From Iodobacter fluviatilis (GTDB lineage Bacteria > Pseudomonadota > Gammaproteobacteria > Burkholderiales > Chitinibacteraceae), in NCBI RefSeq assembly GCF_900451195.1, contig NZ_UGHR01000004.1:1-64000 (forward strand): a stretch of 64,000 bases of DNA, written 5' to 3'. Within the stretch, counting starts at the first letter, position 1; every line of letters begins with the position of its first letter. Of the stretch, positions 53,989-62,995 are shown in pieces. Below the pieces are notes generated by a model. It did no database searches, was not told the origin of the DNA, and saw only the letters and a list, made by a program, of their open reading frames with translations. The position numbers and the translations under genes are program-made.

Positions 53989-54635
53989 ATAAAGAAACCC
54001 GGCGTATTTTTTATCAGCGCCTTGCCGATTTAGACCCCAATCCCACTACCGAGCTGAACTACAGCACACCATTCGAGCTGCTCACTGCTGTCTTGCTATC
54101 GGCTCAGGCTACCGATGTGGGTGTTAACAAAGCGACTAAGCGTTTGTTTCCTGTTGCGAATACACCCGAAAGCATTCTGGCGCTGGGGCTGGAGGGGCTT
54201 GAATCCTATATCGCCACCATCGGCCTCTATCACAGCAAGGCCAAGCATCTGCTGCAAACCTGTCAGATGCTGATTGATTTGCATGGCAGCGAAGTACCTC
54301 AAGATAGAGAATCACTTGAAGCCCTGCCAGGGGTTGGCCGTAAAACCGCCAATGTGGTGATGAATACGGCGTTTGGCATACCGACCATTGCAGTCGATAC
54401 GCATATCTTCCGCGTATCCAACCGTACGGGCTTAGCGCCGGGTAAGGATGTAAAAGTGGTTGAAGAAAAGCTGCTTAAAGTTACTCCCAGCGAATTCAAA
54501 CTCAACGCCCACCACTGGCTGATTTTACACGGCCGCTACGTGTGCAAAGCGCGTAAGCCCGAGTGCTGGAGCTGCGTGGTGAATGATGTGTGCGATTACA
54601 AATCCAAACAAATCACTCCGCCACCGGGGCGGTAA
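53985..54635 (+). CDS. nth: Endonuclease III (DNA glycosylase/AP lyase)
   Basis: A 216-residue base-excision-repair enzyme acting on oxidised pyrimidines. It has the helix-hairpin-helix LPGVGRKTANVV with catalytic Lys, the catalytic Asp in VDTHIFRVSNR, and the C-terminal 4Fe-4S loop Cx6Cx2Cx5C (CKARKPECWSCVVNDVC). Length matches E. coli Nth (211). Confidence 0.97.
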   Translation: MNKETRRIFYQRLADLDPNPTTELNYSTPFELLTAVLLSAQATDVGVNKATKRLFPVANTPESILALGLEGLESYIATIGLYHSKAKHLLQTCQMLIDLHGSEVPQDRESLEALPGVGRKTANVVMNTAFGIPTIAVDTHIFRVSNRTGLAPGKDVKVVEEKLLKVTPSEFKLNAHHWLILHGRYVCKARKPECWSCVVNDVCDYKSKQITPPPGR

Positions 54636-54652
54636 ATAGAATGTCCCTTTGC

Positions 54653-54685
54653 TATAATGTAGCTTTTAAAGCTACGATCGTAGCT
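54653..54685 (+). promoter_or_regulatory. -10 box and interlocking palindromic operator
   Basis: TATAAT (54653-54658) is followed at once by GTAGCTTTTAAAGCTAC (54659-54675, 8-bp arms) and the overlapping perfect palindrome AGCTACGATCGTAGCT (54670-54685). Three alternating GTAGCT half-sites result. They lie 15 bp before the HTH-nucleotidyltransferase start, as expected for autorepression by the HTH product. No clear -35 box. Confidence 0.7.
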
Positions 54686-54699
54686 AAAAAGGCGACGAT

Positions 54700-55293
54700 A
54701 TGCTGGCGGATTTATTACTAGGGCAGTATCGCAGGCGGGTGTTGGCGCTACTGCTGCTGCACCCTGAAAGTGCGTGGCATGTGCGTGAAATTGCACGGCT
54801 GACGCAAACGCAGGCGGGAACGCTTAACCGTGAGCTGAGCAAATTGGCCGAAGTGGGCGTATTGCTGGTCAACAAGGTAGGCAATCAAAAACATTATCGG
54901 GCGAATGTGGATTGCCCTGTCTTCGCTGAACTGGCGGGCTTGCTGCGCAAAACCTCAGGTGTGGCGGATGTATTGTCGGGCGCATTGGCTGCATTGGCCG
55001 AGCGGATTGACGTCGCGCTGGTGTATGGCTCGGTAGCGCGCGGAGAAGAGCGAGCGGCTAGTGATATCGACGTATTGGTGCTGGGCGACGTGAGCTTTGC
55101 TGAAGTGGTGACGGCGTTTTACCCATTGCAAGCCGAGCTAGGCCGTGAGATTAATCCGGTGGTGTATTCCATAGATGAATTCAAAGCCAAGCTAACTCAG
55201 CGGCAAGCGTGGGCGCTGGATGTGATGAAGCAGCAAAAAATGTATCTAATAGGAAACGAGCATGACCTTGGAAAACTTGCTGGCGATTCATAA
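54700..55293 (+). CDS. HTH-nucleotidyltransferase (MNT antitoxin-like)
   Basis: A 197-residue protein fusing an N-terminal winged HTH (about 1-70; HVREIARLTQTQAGTLNREL) with a minimal nucleotidyltransferase domain (about 95-190). The catalytic pattern is G110-S111 ... SD122-x-D124 (YGSVARGEERAASDIDVLV). MNT proteins paired with HEPN partners can act as antitoxins that AMPylate the toxin. The HTH may bind the palindromes just upstream. Its 3' end overlaps the HEPN gene by 32 bp. Confidence 0.85.
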   Translation: MLADLLLGQYRRRVLALLLLHPESAWHVREIARLTQTQAGTLNRELSKLAEVGVLLVNKVGNQKHYRANVDCPVFAELAGLLRKTSGVADVLSGALAALAERIDVALVYGSVARGEERAASDIDVLVLGDVSFAEVVTAFYPLQAELGREINPVVYSIDEFKAKLTQRQAWALDVMKQQKMYLIGNEHDLGKLAGDS

Positions 55294-55702
55294 ACTCATC
55301 GCTCATCAGCCAGACCGTGATGCGCTGCAACGACTGCTGGATGCGGCGAAGCGCAATCTGGATGATGCACGGGTAACGGCGATTAGCGATGAAAACCGTT
55401 TTGATGCGGCGTACAAAGCCATTATGCAATGCGCAATGGCGTCGTTGTGGGCCAATGGCTATCGCACAGCCACCAGCCAGCCCGGTCATCATCAAACGGC
55501 GATTCAAGTGTTGCCTAAAACTATCGGCCTCGATATGGCGACGGTTATCGTGCTCGACGCGCTACGAAAACAGCGAAATTTATCTGATTACGAAGGAGAC
55601 CCGATTGCGCCGAGTGCGGTGGCTGAATGCCTCACGCAGGCTGAATTCCTATTCAAATATGTGCGTGAATGGTTGGGTAAAAATAAGCCTGAATTGGCAT
55701 AA
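55262..55702 (+). CDS. HEPN domain protein (toxin-like partner)
   Basis: A 146-residue all-helical protein of HEPN type. Core features are RFDAAYKAIMQCAMASLWANG and the signature R105-N-L-S-D-Y110, a variant of the HEPN Rx4-6H motif in which the usual histidine is replaced by tyrosine. HEPN proteins are often RNases. The variant may have altered or no nuclease activity. Encoded directly after and overlapping the HTH-MNT gene, forming a two-gene module. Confidence 0.8.
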   Translation: MTLENLLAIHKLIAHQPDRDALQRLLDAAKRNLDDARVTAISDENRFDAAYKAIMQCAMASLWANGYRTATSQPGHHQTAIQVLPKTIGLDMATVIVLDALRKQRNLSDYEGDPIAPSAVAECLTQAEFLFKYVREWLGKNKPELA

Positions 55703-55780
55703 GTATGGGAATAGGCCAGATTAGCAAGTTATCTTGCTAATCTGGCAAAACGTAATCAAGTGGCAAAATCCAGCTTCAGA

Positions 55781-57040
55781 TCAACCCTTATGCTTCACCA
55801 CCACCTGCCATCTCCAAACCACTAAGCCAACTGCAATTGCTGCGTGGATTGCGCTGATTAAGATGCTGGCGATTGGGGATGTGTGGCCGATAGGCATCAG
55901 GACAGAGGCTAAGCTTTCCAGCCCGCTACTGTGGGCTAAGAAGGGTAGCAGGCCGTTGATAATGGCCAGATACAGCAGGCTGCTGGCGAGTATCCGTTTG
56001 CTATTGCTGTTCAATGCAATGAATAAGCAGATGGCGCTGTCTCGCAGCAAGATCAGGGCGATGGCGAGTGGGGCGCTGCTGAGTACGGAAAATTCGTCCG
56101 CACCTGATCCGCTAGTCAATAGCGCAAAAACAAAAGACAGCAGTAAGGTCGTTGGCCAGAGCGGCAGATTGATCAGTGCTCCGTGCCAGTTCTGGCTTTG
56201 GATGCGAGTGAACACTCGTTGCCAGACGGTGAAGCCATTAGGCTCTGCAAAGAGCATGGCATAGGTCATCACGCTGCAAATAATCAGCCCGAGCATGGCT
56301 CCGTTTTCATGCTTAAAGCCTGCTAGAAACCCCGCTAGCAGGCAGGCAAACAAGGGCCATGCCCAAGGTAGGGTGCGCACTTGCAGGGCGTTTTGCATGA
56401 GCCGCCAAGCGGCAAAGATACTGCACACGGCAAAGAATGTGCCTGCCAGTAGCTGAAATTGCAGCGGCATAAAGGGGATATTCCACCAGCTAATCGGCGC
56501 ATCGCTCATCTCAAACAAATTAGGCATCATAAAAAAGGCGGGAATGGCCAGTAGCAAATTAAAACTGCCCCGGCGGTTTTGTGCCAGATCGGATTGGCCT
56601 AGTTGCAGATTGATGACCAGCGCCGCGCCATGCAGCAAAAGGCCGATGGCAATCATTGATAGCGCCTTGTTAATGGCACTGCTTGGGTTGCTTGGCAGCT
56701 CTGCCACAAGCAGTATCAGTAGGCAAAGCGCTCCGCCGTACCAATTAAACAGTGTGGCGCCAAATAGCTTGCCCCAAGTCATTTCCCATGGGCTGAGCGC
56801 ACTCATCCTTTGCTGATCCCATGTGTGATCGCGCTGCTCATCACCCATGGCGGCGGCAGCATTTTTTGTGCCCCACAGCCAGACTATCCCCACAAAGAGC
56901 GTCACCGCGGTGCTGCCCAGTTTGCTTAATTCTGTATTCATCCCTACGGCCAAAAAAATCAGCGCAAGGATGGCAGGCATGCCGATTAAGCGTTGCATTG
57001 AAAAACTTAACCACAGATTGCGTTTGAATTCTGGATTCAT
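55781..57040 (-). CDS. ABC transporter permease
   Basis: A 419-residue inner-membrane protein with about ten to twelve hydrophobic segments. The start at 57040 follows AGGAAGGAAACG; a longer upstream reading adds only a non-membrane stretch. The N-terminal MNPEFKRNLWLSFSMQRLI and the cytoplasmic WDQQRMSALSPWEMTWGK resemble ABC-2-type exporters. It sits 85 bp downstream of an ATPase gene on the same strand; together they form an exporter of unknown substrate. Confidence 0.8.
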   Translation of the reverse strand: MNPEFKRNLWLSFSMQRLIGMPAILALIFLAVGMNTELSKLGSTAVTLFVGIVWLWGTKNAAAAMGDEQRDHTWDQQRMSALSPWEMTWGKLFGATLFNWYGGALCLLILLVAELPSNPSSAINKALSMIAIGLLLHGAALVINLQLGQSDLAQNRRGSFNLLLAIPAFFMMPNLFEMSDAPISWWNIPFMPLQFQLLAGTFFAVCSIFAAWRLMQNALQVRTLPWAWPLFACLLAGFLAGFKHENGAMLGLIICSVMTYAMLFAEPNGFTVWQRVFTRIQSQNWHGALINLPLWPTTLLLSFVFALLTSGSGADEFSVLSSAPLAIALILLRDSAICLFIALNSNSKRILASSLLYLAIINGLLPFLAHSSGLESLASVLMPIGHTSPIASILISAIHAAIAVGLVVWRWQVVVKHKG

Positions 57041-57125
57041 ATCGTTTCCTTCCTGGTGCGCAGGAAAATTTTCTGCAAGTTTTTCCCGCAAAAGCTCAAC
57101 GCCAAATGATGTTTGAATTCATTGC

Positions 57126-58040
57126 TCATTTTGCTTCCTTGCTGGCGATGGTGCGCAGATAAGCTTGCTGCAAGTTCTGCTCGCCAAAGCTGCTGATGGC
57201 AAGGCCTGCTTGGATCAGCTCTGCCAGTAATTGGGCTTGCTCATCGCTGCTGCCGCTGAAATCAAATTCGGCATGATGGTCCTGAGTTTTGCTGAGCAGC
57301 ACTTTGGAGTGGGCGGCTAATATTTCGGCAAGGCGCGGATTTGGGCTAGCTAGGCTGAGCTGCAAGGCTCTGCTGCTGTGTGGGCTATTTGATAGCGCGC
57401 GATGCTCAAGGATTTTGCCGTCTTTCAGTACCAGCATATGGCTGGAATAGGCTTCCAGCTCGGCCAAAATATGCGATGAAACCAACAAGGTCATGCCGCT
57501 GGTTTGCAGTTGCCTGAATAAGATTGCCAGCTCATTACGCGCTTCCGGATCGAGGCCCGATGCGGGCTCGTCCAGCAGCAATACTTGCGGAGAATGAATA
57601 ATGGCCTGCCCGATGGCTACGCGCTGGCGCAAGCCCCGTGACAAGCTGCTGGTTTTTTGTTTTAAGCGATCTTGCAAAGACAAGCGCTGCGCCGTGTCAT
57701 GGATTGCGGCTGCAATGGCCTCTTTAGCCAAGCCTTGCGATGCCGCTGCATATTCTAGGCACTGCGCCACGGTTAGGTCTTGGTAGAGGCCAAAGAAATC
57801 TGATAAATAGCCCATCTGCCGGTGTACCGCGCGTGGCTCTTCCTGCACATCTAAGCCCGCCACAGCAATCGAGCCGGAAAGCGGTGTTTCAAGGCCGGCG
57901 ATGCAGCGCATCAGGGTGGTTTTACCCGCGCCATTGGCTCCGACTAAGGCCGTCACGCTGCCACGCTCTACACTCAGATTCAATTGATTCAACGCCCGAT
58001 GGCCGGGGTAATCAAAGGTAAGGCCAGAAATTTGGATCAT
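57126..58040 (-). CDS. ABC transporter ATP-binding protein
   Basis: A 304-residue ATPase. Walker A G34-ANGAGK40-TT, Q-loop region, signature LSRGLRQRVAIGQA (Arg in place of the usual Gly in LSGG), Walker B VLLLDEPASGLDP and the H-switch VSSHILAE. The C-terminal roughly 80 residues are an accessory domain found in ABC-2 exporters. First gene of the pair; its promoter lies in the repeat-rich region upstream. Confidence 0.93.
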   Translation of the reverse strand: MIQISGLTFDYPGHRALNQLNLSVERGSVTALVGANGAGKTTLMRCIAGLETPLSGSIAVAGLDVQEEPRAVHRQMGYLSDFFGLYQDLTVAQCLEYAAASQGLAKEAIAAAIHDTAQRLSLQDRLKQKTSSLSRGLRQRVAIGQAIIHSPQVLLLDEPASGLDPEARNELAILFRQLQTSGMTLLVSSHILAELEAYSSHMLVLKDGKILEHRALSNSPHSSRALQLSLASPNPRLAEILAAHSKVLLSKTQDHHAEFDFSGSSDEQAQLLAELIQAGLAISSFGEQNLQQAYLRTIASKEAK

Positions 58041-58561
58041 AGAAGTCTCGTTGATCTGACTAGATTTGACAGCATCATACTGGATGCAGACAGAGAATTA
58101 TTGTTAGGATGTGTGCAATTATCGCAGGGTAGGTGAAACCTCATATGAGCTAACCAAAATCAAAAAGACCTTTTTAGTGCCTTCGGCACGTTGATTTTGG
58201 AGCGGTTAGCCACCGCAGGGCCTTCCTTTCTTGAACGGCCAAGAAACGAAGCCAAACCGCAAACTCAAAAACACGAAGGCCCCTCATCTGCGGACAGCGG
58301 CGGCTGCGGAACTCGCTCGCAGGCTCGCTCAAACAGGCATCAAAGAAACCCCGCCCGCTTGTTCCTCGCTTCGGCGTGTTTCAAGGGGACTCAAAAAGCC
58401 CTGTGCAGAGAGAGTGGTCACTATGTTTTTTCGCTGTTTGCTAATGAACACTTAATTGGTTAGCTGATATGGGGTGAAACCCGCCAAATTAAGGTATAAG
58501 TCCGTGAAAAATGGCGGGTTTCACCCGCCCAACTAATCATCAATATTAATTGGAATAAAAA
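58041..58561. other. Intergenic region with hairpin repeats, 521 bp
   Basis: No gene is seen. There are two strong hairpins: CCAAAATCAA 58154-58163 / TTGATTTTGG 58191-58200 (with an inner GTGCC-TTC-GGCAC), and GGGTGAAACCCGCCA 58472-58486 / TGGCGGGTTTCACCC 58512-58526 (15 bp perfect). Between them is a GC-rich stretch with TTTCTTG-AACGGC-CAAGAAA and 'GGCTCGCTCAAACAGG', which resembles dispersed intergenic repeats of beta- and gamma-proteobacteria. Confidence 0.6.
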
Positions 58562-59044
58562 ATGGCAGAAAATTTACTGATTCAAGGTAGTAGCAAAGAA
58601 GAGCTGTATCAAAACCTGATTCCGCAAGCTTTGGCTTTAATTGAAGGCGAGAGTGATTTGATTGCTGCAATGGCTAATGTCTGCGCCGCCATGCATCACA
58701 CTTTTGGCTGGCTGTGGACTGGTTTTTATATTGTGAAGCAGCATGAGCTGGTACTTGGGCCATTTCAGGGGCCGATTGCCTGCACCCGCATTCAAAAAGG
58801 GCGTGGCGTTTGCGGTAGCGCTTGGGCTCAGGCGCAAACGCTGGTGGTGCCGGATGTGGACGCCTTTGCTGGGCATATCGCCTGCTCGTCACTTGCCCGC
58901 TCAGAAATTGTCTTGCCGCTGATTAATCGCGATGGTGTGGTGCTGGCGGTGTTGGATGTTGATTCGGCTGAGCTGGCGACGTTTGATGATATTGATGCCA
59001 GGTATCTGGCGCAGCTTTGTGAGGCTTTGGTGAAGCTTTTTTAA
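58562..59044 (+). CDS. msrC: Free methionine-(R)-sulfoxide reductase
   Basis: A 160-residue GAF-domain enzyme (fRMsr, YebR) that reduces free methionine-(R)-sulfoxide. The catalytic and resolving cysteines are C74 (PIACTRI), C84 (RGVCGSAW) and C108 (HIACSSLARSEIV), and the DVDSAELATFDD end is conserved. Length matches the family (about 165). Confidence 0.95.
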   Translation: MAENLLIQGSSKEELYQNLIPQALALIEGESDLIAAMANVCAAMHHTFGWLWTGFYIVKQHELVLGPFQGPIACTRIQKGRGVCGSAWAQAQTLVVPDVDAFAGHIACSSLARSEIVLPLINRDGVVLAVLDVDSAELATFDDIDARYLAQLCEALVKLF

Positions 59045-59076
59045 AGCAATGAGTGATTAGAAAATATATGGATTAT

Positions 59077-59300
59077 AAAAAATAACCGCCTTATTTAGGG
59101 AAATGCCGTTCACTTAAGCCGTTTTGCTTGAGTTCCCCCCTTTGAAAAAGGGGGGCCAGGGGGGATTTGCAGTTGACGCTGAGCTTAAATAAGCAAAAAA
59201 CCAAAGGAAAATCCCCCTCAATCCCCCTTTTACAAAGGGGGAAGCAAAACCAATACCTTAAGTGAACGGCATTAGCCTTATTCAGGGGCGGTTATTTTTT
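59077..59300 (+). terminator. msrC terminator split by an inserted element
   Basis: AAAAAATAACCGCC (59077-59090) and GGCGGTTATTTTTT (59287-59300) are perfect 14-bp complements ending in a T-run, exactly what a Rho-independent terminator needs. The loop is occupied by a roughly 174-bp repeat element. Confidence 0.75.
59101..59274. mobile_element. MITE-like non-autonomous element
   Basis: Perfect 17-bp terminal inverted repeats, AATGCCGTTCACTTAAG (59102-59118) and CTTAAGTGAACGGCATT (59257-59273). GCCTTATTTAGGG (59088-59100) and GCCTTATTCAGGG (59275-59287) flank it as a 13-bp, one-mismatch target duplication. The interior carries CCCCCC/GGGGGG and further self-complementary arms, with no ORF. 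Long target duplications are typical of IS4-type elements, but no transposase here allows assignment. Confidence 0.75.
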
Positions 59301-59323
59301 GTATTTAATATTGAATTTATCTT

Positions 59324-60085
59324 CTATTTGGATGTTTGTTTCCACCAAGCCATATAGCTATTGGCTAGGTTGCTATTGGAGACAGAGTGTTCAACTACAA
59401 AATTCCAGAAGTTGCCATCTGGGTAAAAAACTTTATAAGCCTTAAGATAAATGGTTTCAGTTCCTGTATTTAAACCTGAAGCAGAGAAAGCGGCTGCTGC
59501 ATCGTTTTGGCTAATAATTTGAGTGCCACCTGTGCTAATTTTTGTGAAGATTATTGAGCCATTTGCGTCGATTTTAATATTTGAACTGGCATTGCCACAG
59601 TCTTCGATATATTCGAATGCTTGGCCCTTAATATCGCCAAAGGATAGGGCTGGGCTGCTATTTTCAAGCAAAACGTATTTTGCTTTTTTTTGTTCATCGC
59701 AGAGCATGATGGCGCGAAAATCCACTTTATGCTTCCAAGATCCTCGCCAATTGCTAATCGTTAAGTTGTCCAAAGCAACTGTGCCATTTAACGTTATTTG
59801 AGTATTTCCTAAAGATAATAAACCACTACTTAGTGTTGAGCTGTTAACTGTGGAGGTAAGCTCTTTGTTGCCGAATTGATGAACTTTATAAGAGCTTACA
59901 GGCCATTGATTGGCGGTGTTTGTTGGCGTTGGAGTTGGTACAGGAGTGGGGACAGGAGTTGGTATAGCAGTCGGTATAGGAGCTGTGCTTTGTGTTCCAG
60001 TTGTATTTGTTGGTGAAGCATCGTCACCCCCACAAGCAACGAGAGTCAGGGCGAGTAATGAGCTGATTAGTGTACGTATTTTCAT
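59324..60085 (-). CDS. Putative lipoprotein with Thr-Pro linker, unknown function
   Basis: A 253-residue lipoprotein: signal peptide MKIRTLISSLLALTLVAC with lipobox LVAC, then a Gly/Asp and Thr-Pro-rich linker (about 20-60, with PTPVPTP units) and a beta-rich domain of about 190 residues. Two cysteines (MLCDEQK and EDCGNA) may pair. I do not recognise the domain. It is convergent with msrC across the split terminator. Confidence 0.75.
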   Translation of the reverse strand: MKIRTLISSLLALTLVACGGDDASPTNTTGTQSTAPIPTAIPTPVPTPVPTPTPTNTANQWPVSSYKVHQFGNKELTSTVNSSTLSSGLLSLGNTQITLNGTVALDNLTISNWRGSWKHKVDFRAIMLCDEQKKAKYVLLENSSPALSFGDIKGQAFEYIEDCGNASSNIKIDANGSIIFTKISTGGTQIISQNDAAAAFSASGLNTGTETIYLKAYKVFYPDGNFWNFVVEHSVSNSNLANSYMAWWKQTSK

Positions 60086-60503
60086 TTATATTCTCTAGGT
60101 TGTGATTATGATAAGTGAATATTCTGTGTTGGCATTGTAAGATTTGCGGGGTTTTTATGTAAATAAAAACAATGATTTTTATCGTTATTTATAAGTTTTG
60201 TTGTTTTTAATTTACACCTAGCTTATTAAAAGCCATGGCCTTGTATGAATGATTTTCATTTGGATAATGCGCTGTTTTTTTTGCCGGTGACAGGCAGCAA
60301 GGACTCAATGTCTGGGGGAGTATTAAGCATTTTTACTAAAATACTATTCAGTGGATGATTTTGAGGCTGAAGGTATTGGTTATGATCAAAAAAAGAGATT
60401 TGAGAAATACAAATCGGGTCTTAGTTCTCTGTCTGAATGCTCCGATCAGCGGCAGGCCTGCCCATGCTAAACTTCGGCCGCTGTTTCACTACCAGGGTTT
60501 CTC
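60086..60503. other. Intergenic region, 418 bp
   Basis: An AT-rich divergent gap upstream of the lipoprotein and rep genes. It probably carries both promoters; I see no RNA gene, repeat or additional ORF. Confidence 0.4.
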
Positions 60504-62501
60504 ATGCTGCATCTCTTAAATACTCCCCAACGCGAGGCTGTTGTTTATCTGGGCGGGCCTTGCCTCGTTCTGGCGGGCGCTGGCTCCGGCAAGACGCGGG
60601 TGATTACGCAGAAGATTGCGTATTTAATTGAGAAGGCGGGCATGAATGCCAAAAACATCGCGGCAATCACCTTTACCAATAAGGCCGCGCGCGAGATGCA
60701 GGAGCGGGTGGGCGCGCTGCTGCCTAAGGAAATGCTCAAGGGGCTAACGGTTTCTACCTTTCACTCCCTCGGGCTGAAAATGCTGCGCGAAGAAGCGCGT
60801 CATCTGGGCTATAAGCCGCAGTTTTCTATTCTGGATTCGGCAGACGCTGCCAAAATTATCAGCGAGCAACTGGTTACCACCGACAAAGCCCTGATTCGAA
60901 CCAGCATGAGCCAGATTTCTATGCTGAAGAACGATCGCATTTCGCCAGAAAAAGCGCTGGCTATGGCGCAATCAGAGGGCGAATTGCAGCTGGCCAAGCT
61001 GTACACCTCTTACCAGGACACTTTGTTTGCTTATCAGGCGCTTGATTTTGACGATCTGATCCGCCTGCCTGTCGATTTATTCGAGGCTAATCCCGAAGTT
61101 TTGGAAAAATGGCAAAACCGCCTGCGTTATTTGCTGGTCGATGAATACCAAGATACCAATACCACCCAATATCAATTGGTTAAGCTGCTGGCGGGTGTGA
61201 CAGGTTTGTTTACTGCTGTGGGGGACGACGACCAGTCTATCTATGCCTGGCGTGGTGCGAATGTGGATAATTTGCGCCTCTTGCAAGAGGATTTTCCTAA
61301 GCTGCAGGTGATTAAGCTGGAGCAAAATTATCGCTCTATGGCGCGTATTTTGCGCTGCGCTAATGCGGTGATTGGCAATAATCCTAAATTATTCGAGAAA
61401 AAGCTTTGGTCTGATCTGGGGGTGGGCGATCCGATTATGGTGATCGAAACCAAAACCGAGGAAGAAGAAGCGGCTATGGTGCTGGATCATCTGGAGTCGA
61501 GTCGTTTTTTAAGCAATGGCAAGTATTCCAACTATGCCATTTTGTACCGTGGTAATCATCAGGCACGGATTATCGAGCAGCAAATGTGGGGGCGCCGTAT
61601 TCCCTATGTGATTTCGGGCGGGCAATCGTTTTACGATAAGGCCGAAATTAAAGACGTACTGGCGTATTTGCGGCTGATTGCCAATCAGGACGACGATCCG
61701 GCGTTTATTCGCTCTGTGACGACACCTAAGCGTGGCGTGGGCAATGTTACGCTGGAAAAGTTGGGCAGCTATGCCGCCACCCGTAATGTGTCTTTCTTTA
61801 CGGCAGTATATGAAGAAGGCTTTATTCATCAGGTGCAAGCCGCCCAGTACGAGCCTTTGCGCCTCTTTTGTGATTTTATCAATCGCATGCAAGACCGTGC
61901 AGTTAAAGAGCCCGCCGGGCCTTTATTAAATGAGCTGCTGCTGGGGATTGATTTTGAAACTTGGCTATACGAAAACGACGAGCCTCGCCCGGCCGAGGCC
62001 AAGTGGAAAAACATACAAGATTTAGTGGCCTGGATTAGCAAAAAAGGCGAGGAAGACGATAAAAGCCTGATCGATATCGTGCAAACCATCGCGCTGATCA
62101 CCATGTTGGAAGGGCGTGATGAAGAAGAGGTGGATGCGGTAAAGCTATCTACCTTGCATGCATCCAAAGGGCTGGAATATCCGCATGTGTTTTTGATCGG
62201 CTGTGAAGAAAACATCTTGCCGCATCAGAATTCGATTGAAAGCAATATGGTGGAAGAAGAGCGGCGGCTGATGTATGTGGGCATTACCCGCGCCCAGCGC
62301 ACACTGACCATTAGCTATTGCGGCAAGCGTCGCCGTGCTGGGGAATGGCAAATTACCGAGCCAAGCCGCTTTTTAAAAGAATTACCGCCCGAAGATGTGA
62401 TCATCAGTGGCCGCTTGGCAGGGGACAAGCCCAAACCCGCCATGACAAAGGAAGAGCGTAAAGCTAAAAATGCTGAGCTGATGGCAAGGATAGGGAAGTA
62501 A
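60504..62501 (+). CDS. rep: ATP-dependent DNA helicase Rep
   Basis: A 665-residue superfamily 1A helicase that clears proteins from DNA ahead of replication forks. Motif I AGAGSGKT, Ia TFTNKAAREM, II LVDEYQDTN, III GDDDQSIYAWRGA, IV (LEQNYRS) and VI VGITRAQ are present. Length and order match Rep rather than UvrD/PcrA (shorter C terminus without a UvrB-binding tail). Monocistronic. Confidence 0.93.
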   Translation: MLHLLNTPQREAVVYLGGPCLVLAGAGSGKTRVITQKIAYLIEKAGMNAKNIAAITFTNKAAREMQERVGALLPKEMLKGLTVSTFHSLGLKMLREEARHLGYKPQFSILDSADAAKIISEQLVTTDKALIRTSMSQISMLKNDRISPEKALAMAQSEGELQLAKLYTSYQDTLFAYQALDFDDLIRLPVDLFEANPEVLEKWQNRLRYLLVDEYQDTNTTQYQLVKLLAGVTGLFTAVGDDDQSIYAWRGANVDNLRLLQEDFPKLQVIKLEQNYRSMARILRCANAVIGNNPKLFEKKLWSDLGVGDPIMVIETKTEEEEAAMVLDHLESSRFLSNGKYSNYAILYRGNHQARIIEQQMWGRRIPYVISGGQSFYDKAEIKDVLAYLRLIANQDDDPAFIRSVTTPKRGVGNVTLEKLGSYAATRNVSFFTAVYEEGFIHQVQAAQYEPLRLFCDFINRMQDRAVKEPAGPLLNELLLGIDFETWLYENDEPRPAEAKWKNIQDLVAWISKKGEEDDKSLIDIVQTIALITMLEGRDEEEVDAVKLSTLHASKGLEYPHVFLIGCEENILPHQNSIESNMVEEERRLMYVGITRAQRTLTISYCGKRRRAGEWQITEPSRFLKELPPEDVIISGRLAGDKPKPAMTKEERKAKNAELMARIGK

Positions 62502-62995
62502 GCACCGCCTGCAGAAAAAAAGGCCATGCTCAGAGCGGGTAAGGGAGCATAAGGGGAACCTGGCACTTGTTCAACGCTCTGAGCCGCTAGGATTTGCGAT
62601 TTTGCGGTGTTACTTCGTTTGACTAAACACTTACTGATTTACATCTAAGAATTCTTATTCGGAAGGCGTATTCTGCTTGCCACATGCAACAGGATGATCT
62701 GTGCATGCGATTTGCCTGGCAGATTGATACTGCCCCAAGTCTTGAATGTAGATAATTTGAGTAAGAGATCCGTACTTTTTAGCGATGAAATATCTTCACT
62801 TCTGGCATAAAAGCCGGCGGGGTCGAAACTTATTCATGCGGATGGGATAATCGCAATAGGCTAAGACGAAAATGTATGCTTGCACAAAGTAAGCATTTTG
62901 TAGGTATGATCGCGAACAAAATCAAGAAATCAGAAAGAAAATTATCCAAGATATTTTTGATTTGAAGATTCCACCTTATTCAGGAGTAAGACCTA
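62502..62995. other. Intergenic region upstream of pyk, 494 bp
   Basis: No ORF is recognised. A possible -10 box TATGAT lies at 62905-62910, about 86 bp before pyk, with a poorly spaced TTGCAC upstream (19-bp gap). The remainder shows nothing recognisable. Confidence 0.35.
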
